Notes: a model not told the origin generated them from the letters alone. A DNA stretch of 11,886 nucleotides from Planctomycetota bacterium (GCA_021785155.1 JAJYGE010000576.1:1-11886); one strand, 5' to 3'. Positions 1 through 7,999 are shown, counted from the stretch's first letter. A program made the numbers and translations.

Positions 1-747
1 GTTCAGGCTCATCGGCGTTTAATCCGCAATGTTTCCGGCCAGCCCCTGAAGACCGGTATATTCGTCGATGAGGTATACGATATCGGGCGAATTGAAGATG
101 TTCACTTCAACCCCTGGTGGAGTGGTAGCCGCCCGGTGTTGGAATTCATGTATCGGCATGGTGAATCATTCGTCTTTGGTCGTACGGATTGGGAATATGT
201 TCTCAACACGTTTTCATTTGGCTATCACGTGGGCTATCGTTTCATTGAAGGCAAAACCGGTGCCTGCAATGGCAATTTTCTCGGTATCGGTGCCGATGCG
301 TCATGGCATGCGTGTGTTGTTGAACAGTCGCAGGAACCAGGGTTATTAATCACCAATGGGGAGTTTGTTTCCTTTGATTACTTAAAACTCGGCGGCGGCG
401 TTGATCCCGCGCAAGTGCTGGTCAAGTCACCTAACCGGGGGCCGGCGCGTTTTGTCAATTGCTCATTCTGGGGTCCTTGCCGGCAAATCGCCCGACTTGA
501 AGCCCACAGCACAGTTGGATTCGGCGATTGCACGTTCTGTCAGTGGAACCACACCTTTGCCGCCATCAGCGCAACGTCTGGCAGCGTGTCTATTTCGGGG
601 TGTGAATTTCGTCAGAATTCCCCACAAATTCATCTTGCCTCGACAGTGCGGCAGGCGGTAATTACGGGAAACATGGCCAACGGACCATGGCGTATACACA
701 ATGGCATTCATGACCGGGCGCAAATTGGTCTCAACAGCGCTTCGTGA
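1..747 (+). CDS. Right-handed beta-helix (pectate-lyase-like) protein, 3' part only
   Basis: The frame is open from the first base, so the 5' end lies outside the window; 248 residues are visible and end at TGA 745-747. The visible part starts with a segment of the kind IEDVHFNPWW, as in pectate-lyase-3 / glycosyl hydrolase family 28-related proteins. It then shows stacked turns with the same pattern: FVNCSF (about residue 151), FGDCTF (174) and ISGCEF (198). The 23-24 residue period matches one coil of a parallel beta-helix, with Cys at the same place in each coil. It ends in a short cap after VITGNMANG. Such proteins usually bind or cleave polysaccharides and are often exported, but the signal peptide and any catalytic residues would lie upstream or cannot be assigned, so the substrate is unknown. 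It is separated from the next operon by 400 bp and is probably not co-regulated with it. The fold is fairly sure; enzymatic activity is not. Confidence 0.8.
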   Translation, partial: VQAHRRLIRNVSGQPLKTGIFVDEVYDIGRIEDVHFNPWWSGSRPVLEFMYRHGESFVFGRTDWEYVLNTFSFGYHVGYRFIEGKTGACNGNFLGIGADASWHACVVEQSQEPGLLITNGEFVSFDYLKLGGGVDPAQVLVKSPNRGPARFVNCSFWGPCRQIARLEAHSTVGFGDCTFCQWNHTFAAISATSGSVSISGCEFRQNSPQIHLASTVRQAVITGNMANGPWRIHNGIHDRAQIGLNSAS

Positions 748-771
748 TGGATGCTGGCCGTCAAAAACATC

Positions 772-786
772 CGGGCACTTCGCCCG
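772..786 (+). terminator. Possible weak terminator hairpin after the beta-helix gene
   Basis: CGGGC (772-776) pairs perfectly with GCCCG (782-786) around a 5-nt loop, 25 bases after the stop codon. No T-tract follows, so it is not a classical intrinsic terminator. A longer arm pair, ATGGCC (789-794) with GGCCAT (823-828), follows directly and might add to the structure. It is called only because of its place after the stop. Confidence 0.25.
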
Positions 787-829
787 TCATGGCCTTTCCA
801 TGGGAGGGTGTGCGGCGAGTTCGGCCATA

Positions 830-1062
830 GGGGTGTGTGACAGTTTACGCGGCGCGTTGAACATTGAGCGAAAGAAGTGGCGACGAGCCTGTCCGAGGAA
901 TTGCCGGGTTGCGATCCCGGCGCGGAGGGTGTCGATTTAACCGTGTTTTGTGCGACTCCACCTCCATTTTTATAGCGCCAAGGCCAGTTGCGATCAATAT
1001 TTTTGACTAAATCAACAGGCCCCGCGCCGGAAAAACTGCCCGCGTAAAGTGTCACACACCCC
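830..1062. repeat. 233-bp element with 23-bp terminal inverted repeats (MITE/REP-like)
   Basis: The left end 830-852 (begins GGGGTGTGTGACA, ends TTTACGCGG) and the right end 1040-1062 (begins CCGCGTAAA, ends CACACACCCC) are reverse complements at 22 of 23 positions, with 187 bp between them. The interior has no convincing gene. It contains one perfect 6-bp hairpin, GCCGGG (903-908) with CCCGGC (916-921) around a 7-nt loop. Flanks are CCATA on the left and CCATT on the right, so a clean target-site duplication is not seen. The layout fits a non-autonomous transposable element or the footprint of a REP/RAYT-type repeat. That origin is inference; the inverted repeat itself is directly visible. 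The element lies between two unrelated transcription units. Confidence 0.6.
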
Positions 1063-1147
1063 CCATTGTCAGCGGCTTTATTGCGGCGTTAGGCGGATTT
1101 GCCGCGTTGTGGTATTTTGATAGGGTCTTTTATTCCGGAGATTTCAG
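1063..1147 (+). promoter_or_regulatory. Leader of the MoxR operon with its Shine-Dalgarno site
   Basis: This 85-bp stretch lies between the inverted-repeat element and the moxR start, so it should hold the operon promoter unless that promoter sits inside the element. No convincing -35/-10 pair is visible; TATTTT at 1113-1118 is the best -10-like hexamer but has no good -35 partner. GCGGC (1083-1087) and GCCGC (1101-1105) form a small dyad. The ribosome binding site is clear: GGAG at 1137-1140, 7 nt before ATG 1148. Confidence 0.45.
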
Positions 1148-2227
1148 ATGACCGTGGAAAACAGTTCAAGCGAAAGCATGGAATTATCGCCGCAGGAACT
1201 CCAAAGCGTGGAGAAACTCCAGGACGGGTTCAAAAAAATCCGTCGGGAACTGGCCAAGACGGTGGTGGGCCAGGATCAGGTCATTGAAGAATTGCTCATT
1301 GCGTTATTCTGTCGGGGGCATTGTTTACTGGTGGGTGTGCCGGGCCTCGCCAAAACATTGCTGGTATCCACGTTATCCAAGACGCTGAATCTGAGTTTCA
1401 ACCGTGTGCAGTTCACGCCTGATCTCATGCCGTCGGATATTACCGGCACCGAGGTGATTGAAGAAGATAAATCAACGGGACAAAGATCATTGCGTTATGT
1501 TAAAGGGCCGATTTTCGCCAATGCCGTTCTGGCCGACGAAATTAACCGCACGCCACCGAAAACGCAGGCCGCATTGCTGGAAGCCATGCAGGAGCATCAG
1601 GTTACCGCCGGTGGCGTGCAACGGCGACTGCCCGAACCTTTTTTTGTCATGGCCACGCAAAATCCCATCGAACAGGAAGGCACGTATCCGTTGCCGGAGG
1701 CGCAATTGGACCGGTTCATGTTTAATGTGCTGGTCAGCTACCCCACAGAGCAGGAAGAATTTGACATTGTGCGGCTCACCACGGCCGGGCGACATGTGCA
1801 GGTGGAACATGTACTGACGGCGGAAGAGGTGCTGCAATTGCAGGAACTGGTGCGAAAAGTCCCCGTACCGGATCATGTGGTGCGCTACGCCCTGCGTTTA
1901 ACGCGACGGACGCGCGTGTCGCAGCCTGACGCGCCCAAGTTTGTAAAGGATTATGTGGCGTGGGGAGCCGGGCCGCGGGCCTCACAATATCTGGTACTGG
2001 CGGGCAAAGCCAGAGCGTTGCTGCAGGGGCGATATCACGTCAGCACGGAAGACATCCGGGCGGTGGCGCATCCGACATTGCGGCACCGCGTGCTGACCAA
2101 CTTCAATGCCGAGGCGGAAGGCATTCATTCCGATGATATTATCCGCATGCTCATTGACCACACGGATCGTGATGATCAAAGCGCCAAAGTAACCGCGGGT
2201 ATGCCGAAAGTATTGCACACTGCGTGA
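1148..2227 (+). CDS. MoxR-family AAA+ ATPase
   Basis: A 359-residue cytosolic ATPase of the MoxR family (AAA_3 plus AAA lid). Visible motifs in order are the VVGQDQVI entry motif (about 39-46), Walker A GVPGLAKT (63-70, with Ala before the Lys as is common in this family), Walker B VLADEINR (127-134), sensor 1 ATQNP (169-173), the GTYPLPEAQLDRF arginine-finger region (178-190), and sensor 2 GAGPRAS (273-279). Every key residue is present and the length is normal for the family, so it should hydrolyse ATP. MoxR proteins act as chaperone-like remodelers that help vWA-domain partners mature or switch state, and here three vWA-type proteins follow. The ATG at 1148 has GGAG 7 nt upstream. It is the first gene of the putative operon; the next starts 59 bp downstream. 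The actual client protein is unknown. Confidence 0.95.
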   Translation: MTVENSSSESMELSPQELQSVEKLQDGFKKIRRELAKTVVGQDQVIEELLIALFCRGHCLLVGVPGLAKTLLVSTLSKTLNLSFNRVQFTPDLMPSDITGTEVIEEDKSTGQRSLRYVKGPIFANAVLADEINRTPPKTQAALLEAMQEHQVTAGGVQRRLPEPFFVMATQNPIEQEGTYPLPEAQLDRFMFNVLVSYPTEQEEFDIVRLTTAGRHVQVEHVLTAEEVLQLQELVRKVPVPDHVVRYALRLTRRTRVSQPDAPKFVKDYVAWGAGPRASQYLVLAGKARALLQGRYHVSTEDIRAVAHPTLRHRVLTNFNAEAEGIHSDDIIRMLIDHTDRDDQSAKVTAGMPKVLHTA

Positions 2228-2286
2228 GGCGCGGAAAAGTTCAATGAAATTAAGTTGACAGGCATGGTTTATCGGCGTGTGCATCA

Positions 2287-3213
2287 GTGAGTGTAGAAGT
2301 CCCGCAAAAGACGGATTATAAAAAATATCTCGATCCGCGCACGCTGGCCAAGATCGCGGCGCTGGATGTGCGCGCCCGGCTGATCGTGGAGGGATTTATC
2401 ACCGGCATGCACCGCTCGCCTTATAAAGGCTTTTCCATTGAATTTGCGCAACATCGTCCCTACACCAGCGGCGATGATATTAAGTATGTGGATTGGAAAG
2501 TTTTTGGCCGCACGGATCGCCATTACATCAAACAATATGAAGAGGAAACCAATCTACAGGTGATGCTGGTGGTCGATGCGTCAAATTCCATGAATTATGC
2601 GGGACAATCCAACCCGCAATGGCGCAAATTTGATCATGCCATAAGCATTGCCGCGAGCATGGCGTATGTAGCCATTCATCAGCAGGACGGCGCGGGCCTG
2701 GCGGTATTTGATGAAAAAATCCGCCGCATTCTGCGCCCCGGCAACAGCCCGCGGCAATGGCGCACCATTATTGAAGAACTGGCGAACGTACCGGGCGGAC
2801 CGAAAACGGGCACCGGACCGGTGCTGGAGGAAATTGCCGAGGAAATACGCCATCGGAGTCTGTTTATTGTTATTGGCGATATGTTTGATGACGCCACGGG
2901 TATCATTAAAGGCATCCGGCATCTACGGTACCGGCGGCATGATGTCATCATGATGCAGGTGCTGGATCATGATGAATTGGAATTTCCGTTTCGCAATACC
3001 ACCATGTTTAAAGGCATGGAAGACGTTGCCGAGGTGGTCGTGGAGCCACAGGCCTTGCGGGAGGCGTATTTGGAGGAGTTTCAGAAGCACACGGAAACAT
3101 TACGCTCCGCGTGCCATAAGTTGCAGGTGGATTTCCTGCAAATTGATACCAGCGTGCCGCTGGATGTATCGTTGCCGGGATTTTTAGCGAACCGCGCAGC
3201 GCGGATTCATTAA
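2287..3213 (+). CDS. DUF58 domain protein (vWA-like fold), MoxR partner
   Basis: A 308-residue soluble protein with no membrane segment. The N-terminal half carries the DUF58 signature: YLDPRTLAKIAALDVRARLI (about 14-33), then HRSPYKGFSIEF (42-53), HRPYTSGDDIKYVDWKVFGR (56-75) and the YEEETNL segment (84-90). A vWA-type core follows with an intact MIDAS start DASNS (D97, S99, S101), a Thr-containing TGTGP segment (174-178) and IGDMFDD (196-202). In moxR operons DUF58 proteins are presumed cytosolic partners of the ATPase; the biochemical role is unsettled. The start is GTG 2287. An in-frame TAA at 2251 and the absence of any ATG before the conserved core leave it as the only sensible start, yet no Shine-Dalgarno site is visible before it. 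Confidence 0.93.
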   Translation: MSVEVPQKTDYKKYLDPRTLAKIAALDVRARLIVEGFITGMHRSPYKGFSIEFAQHRPYTSGDDIKYVDWKVFGRTDRHYIKQYEEETNLQVMLVVDASNSMNYAGQSNPQWRKFDHAISIAASMAYVAIHQQDGAGLAVFDEKIRRILRPGNSPRQWRTIIEELANVPGGPKTGTGPVLEEIAEEIRHRSLFIVIGDMFDDATGIIKGIRHLRYRRHDVIMMQVLDHDELEFPFRNTTMFKGMEDVAEVVVEPQALREAYLEEFQKHTETLRSACHKLQVDFLQIDTSVPLDVSLPGFLANRAARIH

Positions 3214-3365
3214 CGAGGAGTCAGGAGGTTTTGGAAGCGCTTCGCTGCTATTTTGCCCGGCAGGTAAACGTGCGGATGAACGGCATCCGCGATGCGAGAC
3301 GCTTAATCCCGGCTCCTAACTCCTGAAAACTGAATATTGCGTCTGTACCGTCAACCGGAGTTGTT
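3214..3365. repeat. Intra-operon gap with a nested imperfect palindrome
   Basis: This 152-bp gap is the longest inside the operon. Three arm pairs lie inside one another: 3216-3227 with 3313-3324 (11 of 12 complementary, AGGAGTCAGGAG against CTCCTAACTCCT), AAGCG 3235-3239 with CGCTT 3300-3304, and GCGGATG 3272-3278 with CATCCGC 3284-3290 around a 5-nt loop. The whole could fold as one long interrupted hairpin of about 109 nt. No T-tract follows, so a simple terminator is unlikely. It could be a REP/BIME-like repeat, an mRNA processing or stability element, or an insertion remnant. No promoter is recognised. Confidence 0.55.
3357..3360 (+). promoter_or_regulatory. Ribosome binding site that decides the TTG start of the BatA-like gene
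   Basis: GGAG lies 5 nt before TTG 3366. The frame has a TGA at 3324-3326 and no ATG or GTG start between it and TTG 3366, so this site selects the TTG start and gives the expected short N-terminus before the first membrane helix. Confidence 0.65.
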
Positions 3366-5609
3366 TTGAGTTTGTTGTTGCCGATTGCTGTTCTGCCTTT
3401 TGTCACACCCTGGCTGTTTGCCGCGGGAGCGGCGGCGGTGTCGATACCGATTGTGATTCATCTGTTGAACCGGCGGCGGTTCCGTATACAGGCCTGGGCA
3501 GCGATGGAATTTCTTCTGGCAGCCCATCGGCGCAATGTGCGCAAACTTAAATTACAACGCTGGCTGCTGTTGCTCTTGCGCTGTCTGGCGCTATTGCTGC
3601 TGGCGGCGGGCATTGCGCAGTTTTTGCCGCCCGGATCGGTGCTGGGGGCGATTCTTGGCAACGCCGACAAGTTGACCGTGGTGGTGTGGGATAATTCCTA
3701 CACGACGCAATATCGTCCCGCCGGAAAAAAAACAATTTTTGAGAAATCTCAGGCGCTGTTGGCCGGTTGGCTCAACGGTTCCACGGCACATGGACGCGTG
3801 GCCATTATCAGTGGTTCCACCGACCCGCATGGAATGCTCCAGGAACCTACGCCGGACATCGCGATGGCCAGCCGACTCGTGGCGCGCCAAACAGCCACGG
3901 ACGCGGCCGTGGATCTGGCGGCCGGATTAAAGCGGGCTTTAATCGTATTGCGGAAACAGAAGAAACGTTCCAATCGTCAACGCCTCTGGTTGATTACCGA
4001 CGATGCGCAGGCGGCTTTTGCGCCCCTGACGAATGCCCAAAACGCCACCGGGGCCGGAACACCGCAACGCCTGAAAACGCTGATGGCCGCAATTCGCCGG
4101 ACCGGAGCCACGGTGAAAGTCTTTGATGTCGGTGATCGGCACGCCGGTAACATGGCCATAACGCAATTAAAACTCGTGCGGCCCTTTGCGCTTATCAACC
4201 GACCTCTGCGTGTGCGACTGACGGTATTCAATGCCACCGTCGCACCCCAGGCGCAGGTGAACGTTCGTCTGTTTCTGGATCGGGTCGCCGCTGGAAGTGT
4301 TACGCTTCCGCGCATCAATGCCGGTTCCGCGGTGACTGTTGAGACCACAATGGGAGCGGATATTACCGTCGCGGGAATGCACACGATTACAGCCCGGCTC
4401 CCCGCGGATGGGCTATTGATTGATAATACGCGCCGGCTGGTAGTGCGGGCGCATCGGCGCCTACGCCTGCTGCTGGTGGATGGCGCACCCGGCGACCCGA
4501 TGACCAATCGCCTGGCCAGCACCGCGTGGCTGGCAACCGCACTGGCACCGCTCGCCCACGGGAACGTTTTTGCCCCGCATGTCATAAACGCCCTTGAACT
4601 TTCCGGCCAATCGTTGCGGCAATACGCGGCGATCATTTTCAGCGACGCACCGGCACCGGGCCCGCAAACCACCGCCCGTTTACGTGATTTTGTTGAAGCC
4701 GGGGGCCTGTTGGTGGTATTTCCCGGCCCCAATGTTACCGGGCGCAACTGGAGCATGGCGCTGGGGGGCCATGCCGGAGCGCCGGGATTACTACCGGCAA
4801 TCATGGGTAGAAATATCCAGCCGCCGCGGGCGCTGCATTTTGATTTAAGCGGCTCCAGCAATGCGATTACAGAGCCATTTATCGCCGCCCGGCAAAGCGG
4901 AATCCACACCGGCATAGGCACTGTGACAACAACGCATTATCTGGATTTGCGCGTCATTCATCCGGATGTTGCGCGCACGCTGCTTTCCTTTACCAGTGGC
5001 CAGCCGGCGCTGGTGAGCACAGTTCTGGGCCATGGCCGGGTAATCGTGGCGGCATTCACATGCGACACGCGCTGGACCGATTTTCCGGCGCAGCCATCCT
5101 TTCTGCCGTTTGTGTATCAAATGATGTATTTCGGTATTCCAGATCGTAACGCCCGCTGGAATCTGCAGGTTGGGGATCGTTTCCGAGAGTCTGCCGGAAG
5201 TGCGGACACTTGGCATGGCCCCGGCCACCAATCCTTTATTTTGCGACAAAAGCGGATCGGTGCGCAAGTTGTAGCGATAAGTCCGCGCCTTTGGACGGTC
5301 GGTCAATATCGTAATATCTCACGCAGCCGTCTGGTGGCGGTCAATGTAAATCCGGCCGATGCCGATATCAGGCATATTCCCGCCGCCCGGATCGCGGCCA
5401 TTCTCGGTTTGCCCCGCGCCGATGTTATCAGCGCGCCGCGTGAACTGTCGCAACCGCACAGCCAAGAGGCTTCCAGCGGCGGCAACGCGGGGCAGCGATT
5501 ATTGTTGTTGGCACTGTTGGCGTTACTGGCGGAAACACTATTGGCACGGGCCTTTTCGCGCTATGACCATGGCCGCGGAAAAAGTATTAAAGCAGAGAGC
5601 GCAAAATGA
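3366..5609 (+). CDS. BatA-like membrane protein with degenerate vWA domain
   Basis: A 747-residue protein. The N-terminus is a typical BatA / aerotolerance-regulator N-terminal domain: helix 1 (about 14-34, ending IVIHLLNRRRF), a very basic loop (36-65), and helix 2 (66-87). A vWA-like domain follows (about 103-260) whose MIDAS reads DNSYT (109-113) instead of DxSxS. Next is a beta-rich, Ig-like part (about 262-362), then an alpha/beta region resembling inactive glutamine-amidotransferase-like folds (LLLVDGAPGD from 368, FVEAGGLLVVFPG 442-454). TDFPAQPSFLPFVYQMMYF (571-589) is typical of planctomycete members. A C-terminal helix (711-729) and a basic tail close it. The basic loop and tail suggest cytosolic ends and a periplasmic body. 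Family members lie beside MoxR and are linked to envelope stress or aerotolerance in some bacteria; the role here is unknown. It overlaps the next gene by ATGA, so the two are probably translationally coupled. Confidence 0.88.
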   Translation: MSLLLPIAVLPFVTPWLFAAGAAAVSIPIVIHLLNRRRFRIQAWAAMEFLLAAHRRNVRKLKLQRWLLLLLRCLALLLLAAGIAQFLPPGSVLGAILGNADKLTVVVWDNSYTTQYRPAGKKTIFEKSQALLAGWLNGSTAHGRVAIISGSTDPHGMLQEPTPDIAMASRLVARQTATDAAVDLAAGLKRALIVLRKQKKRSNRQRLWLITDDAQAAFAPLTNAQNATGAGTPQRLKTLMAAIRRTGATVKVFDVGDRHAGNMAITQLKLVRPFALINRPLRVRLTVFNATVAPQAQVNVRLFLDRVAAGSVTLPRINAGSAVTVETTMGADITVAGMHTITARLPADGLLIDNTRRLVVRAHRRLRLLLVDGAPGDPMTNRLASTAWLATALAPLAHGNVFAPHVINALELSGQSLRQYAAIIFSDAPAPGPQTTARLRDFVEAGGLLVVFPGPNVTGRNWSMALGGHAGAPGLLPAIMGRNIQPPRALHFDLSGSSNAITEPFIAARQSGIHTGIGTVTTTHYLDLRVIHPDVARTLLSFTSGQPALVSTVLGHGRVIVAAFTCDTRWTDFPAQPSFLPFVYQMMYFGIPDRNARWNLQVGDRFRESAGSADTWHGPGHQSFILRQKRIGAQVVAISPRLWTVGQYRNISRSRLVAVNVNPADADIRHIPAARIAAILGLPRADVISAPRELSQPHSQEASSGGNAGQRLLLLALLALLAETLLARAFSRYDHGRGKSIKAESAK

Positions 5610-7999
5610 ACATTGGTTATGCACGCTATGAAACATGGCCCGTCGCCGCATCCAGCGACGGGCATTGGGCGCTGGGTACCGGGCATCCGTGGCTGATGGC
5701 ATTGCTGGTGGCGGCGGCGGCGATTGCCGGGTGGTGGAGCTATCGACATCAGACCGCCGCGCCGCGGTTGAAACTCGCCATGGCCATAACGCGGGCTGCG
5801 ATACTGGCTCTCGTGGTGCTGCTGCTGGCCAAACCGATTGTGGTCATGGTTCATACGCTGCGCCGTCCGGCGGTGGTGGCGATCTGGGTGGATACTTCCC
5901 GCTCCATGACCCTGCGCGATGCGTACGAAAGTCCATCTAAAGTAAAACTCATGGACCAGGTGCGGCAGGCGATGCCGGTACCGGACGCAAAAAAACGCCC
6001 CTCTCGGTTTAATGTGGCATGCTGGAGTCTGGATCAGGCGGCAACCAACTGGCTGGGAGATCTGGTGAAACATCAGAGCGTCGCGATATTTACCGGCGGC
6101 AGCCACGCGCATCTGCTGGGCATGGCCAATGCTCCGGCCCAGTTGCCTCCGTTGCTCCAACGGCTCCGCGCCATAACGCCTCAAGCCAACGCCACCAATG
6201 TTCCCGGTGTGGTGGCGGAAATATTCAATCAACTGCGGGGCCGTCCCATCAGTGCGGTGCTTACGTACACCGACGGACGATCCACCAGCCCGGCCTCCAT
6301 GAGTCTGGTGCATCGATTGGCCAAAGGTGGAGCCACACCCATTTTGGCCGTGCCCATCGGACAGATTCATGCACCGTTTAATTTAGAAATCGCCGATGCC
6401 CGGGTGGCCCGCCACGCCTTTGTCCAGGACCCGGTGGCGGTGACCGCCCAAATACGCATCACCGCCGCGCCATTTGTACAAAGCACCACCATTCGACTAT
6501 TCGAAGCCGCCAAAGATCATCACCGGGGTCGTGAATTAACCAGCCGTCGCATTATCATTCATCCCGGCACATCCCGGCAAAACGTCAGCCTGATATTTCA
6601 TCCGTCGCAACCGGGAAACTACCATCTGATAATGACCGCGGACCCGTTGCCGCATGAGTTGACGCATCGTGGCAACACCTCCAGCGGAGTGTGGACACGT
6701 GTGGTACGGGCCAGGGTGCGGATTTTGTATGTGGAAGGCTATCCGCGCTGGGAATACCGTTATCTGAAAAATGATCTGATGCGGGAAAAAACAACACTGC
6801 TTAGCTGCCTGCTTTTATCCGCGGATAACCGTTTTGCGCAGGAGGGCAATATTCCCATCAACCGCTTCCCCGATACGCAGGCGGAGATGAATCGCTATGA
6901 TGTGCTGTTGCTGGGCGATGTGAATCCCGATTATTTTTCCGCCGCCCAGGAAAAAATAATTCTCCGGTTTGTCGGGCGGTATGGCGGCGGTTTTGGAATG
7001 ATCGCCGGCGCGGATTACGCCCCGGATGCGTATCGGCATACACCACTGGCTCCCTTGCTGCCGATCATTGCCGGCAACCCCGATAATCCCATGTTCGCCC
7101 CCCCACCCAATGAACCCTTTGAACTGCATCTGACCGCGATCGGCAGGCAGAGCATGTTATTTCATTTTTTTAACAGCCGGCGAAAAAATCTCCGGCAAGT
7201 CGCCGACTTACCACCGCTGTACTGGTTTGAGCCGGTGGCCGGTCTGCAACCCAGCGCCACCGTGCTGGCGGATTTACCCAGCCACCGCATTGATGGCCGG
7301 CCTGCGCCGCTTCTGGTGTTCGGCCGCTATGGTGCCGGGCGGACCATGTTTTCGGCCATTGACGATACCTGGCGCTGGCGCTATTACCATGGGGCACCGT
7401 TGTACAAAAGCTACTGGCTGGAAATGATGCGGGAATTGGCCCGCCAGCGCGTGTTTGGCGGATCGCATGGCATTGTGCTTCGCATGCAGACACCGCGTGT
7501 GCAGGTGGGGCAGAGCAATCGGATTTTTCTTTCCGTGCGGGACCCGCAGTTAATCAGTCAGATGCCCGCATCCGTACCGGTGATGCTGACTTCCGCCAGT
7601 GGCCGCCAGACCATTGTGCTTTCGCCGATAAGCTCATCGCATCGACAATTTGAGGGCGAAGTCACGCCATGGGCGGTGGGGCATTACACCCTGACGGCAA
7701 AGCCCGGCATTTTGCCGGCGGCCGTTAAGCCGGTGGAAATGGATGTTGCCGCCTCCAGGCGTGAATTCACCATCCTGACGGCAGATCCCGCGGCACTGGC
7801 CCGGCTGGTCGCGGGCACCGGCGGCACGGTGGTGCCACTGGCGGGGCAAAGTATCATGGCGCGACTGATTCCGGATCGCAGCGTGGAAGTGGCCATCCGT
7901 CAATCGCGACAATTGTGGAACAAACCGTGGGCGCTGGCACTGCTGGTACTGCTGTTGACGGTAGAATGGATACTAAGGAAACGTGCGGGGTTGATCTAA
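5606..7999 (+). CDS. Membrane-anchored vWA protein with amidotransferase-like fold
   Basis: A 797-residue protein starting at ATG 5606, which overlaps the TGA of the preceding gene in ATGA; a weak GAGAG lies upstream. It has two N-terminal helices (about 27-44 and 59-80) with a basic loop between them. A vWA domain follows with an intact MIDAS start DTSRS (96-100), a Thr at about 198 and YTDGRS (221-226). Then comes a beta-rich region (about 255-368) and an alpha/beta domain opening with ILYVEGYPRWEYRYLKND (373-390), a segment I associate with planctomycete vWA proteins. YDVLLLGDVNPDYF (431-444) and FGRYGAGRT (572-580) continue it. A second beta-rich part (about 620-715) and a C-terminal helix (774-790) with a basic end close it. 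No amidotransferase catalytic Cys is visible, so that fold is probably structural or ligand-binding. The likely location is the cytoplasmic membrane with the body in the periplasm. The order of parts matches the preceding gene. Confidence 0.88.
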   Translation: MNIGYARYETWPVAASSDGHWALGTGHPWLMALLVAAAAIAGWWSYRHQTAAPRLKLAMAITRAAILALVVLLLAKPIVVMVHTLRRPAVVAIWVDTSRSMTLRDAYESPSKVKLMDQVRQAMPVPDAKKRPSRFNVACWSLDQAATNWLGDLVKHQSVAIFTGGSHAHLLGMANAPAQLPPLLQRLRAITPQANATNVPGVVAEIFNQLRGRPISAVLTYTDGRSTSPASMSLVHRLAKGGATPILAVPIGQIHAPFNLEIADARVARHAFVQDPVAVTAQIRITAAPFVQSTTIRLFEAAKDHHRGRELTSRRIIIHPGTSRQNVSLIFHPSQPGNYHLIMTADPLPHELTHRGNTSSGVWTRVVRARVRILYVEGYPRWEYRYLKNDLMREKTTLLSCLLLSADNRFAQEGNIPINRFPDTQAEMNRYDVLLLGDVNPDYFSAAQEKIILRFVGRYGGGFGMIAGADYAPDAYRHTPLAPLLPIIAGNPDNPMFAPPPNEPFELHLTAIGRQSMLFHFFNSRRKNLRQVADLPPLYWFEPVAGLQPSATVLADLPSHRIDGRPAPLLVFGRYGAGRTMFSAIDDTWRWRYYHGAPLYKSYWLEMMRELARQRVFGGSHGIVLRMQTPRVQVGQSNRIFLSVRDPQLISQMPASVPVMLTSASGRQTIVLSPISSSHRQFEGEVTPWAVGHYTLTAKPGILPAAVKPVEMDVAASRREFTILTADPAALARLVAGTGGTVVPLAGQSIMARLIPDRSVEVAIRQSRQLWNKPWALALLVLLLTVEWILRKRAGLI

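Noticed and set aside
904..920. T-arm-like hairpin (5-bp stem, 7-nt loop) suggesting a tRNA
   Set aside because: The loop reads TTGCGAT instead of TTCNANN, and no matching acceptor, D or anticodon arms are found at the expected distances on either strand.
708..1055. 115-codon open frame on the minus strand across the inverted-repeat element
   Set aside because: It has no ribosome binding site, runs into the end of the beta-helix gene and through both repeats, and shows no domain; it may at most be a relic of a mobile-element gene.
3977..4921. 314-codon open frame on the minus strand inside the BatA-like gene
   Set aside because: It lies fully opposite a gene with clear domain matches, has a skewed composition (Arg, Ala, Ser, Pro) typical of antisense frames in GC-rich genes, and shows no recognisable motif.
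5561..6370. 269-codon open frame on the minus strand over the start of the vWA gene
   Set aside because: It is a His/Gly/Arg-rich antisense shadow that overlaps the membrane helices and MIDAS of the real gene and has no motif of its own.
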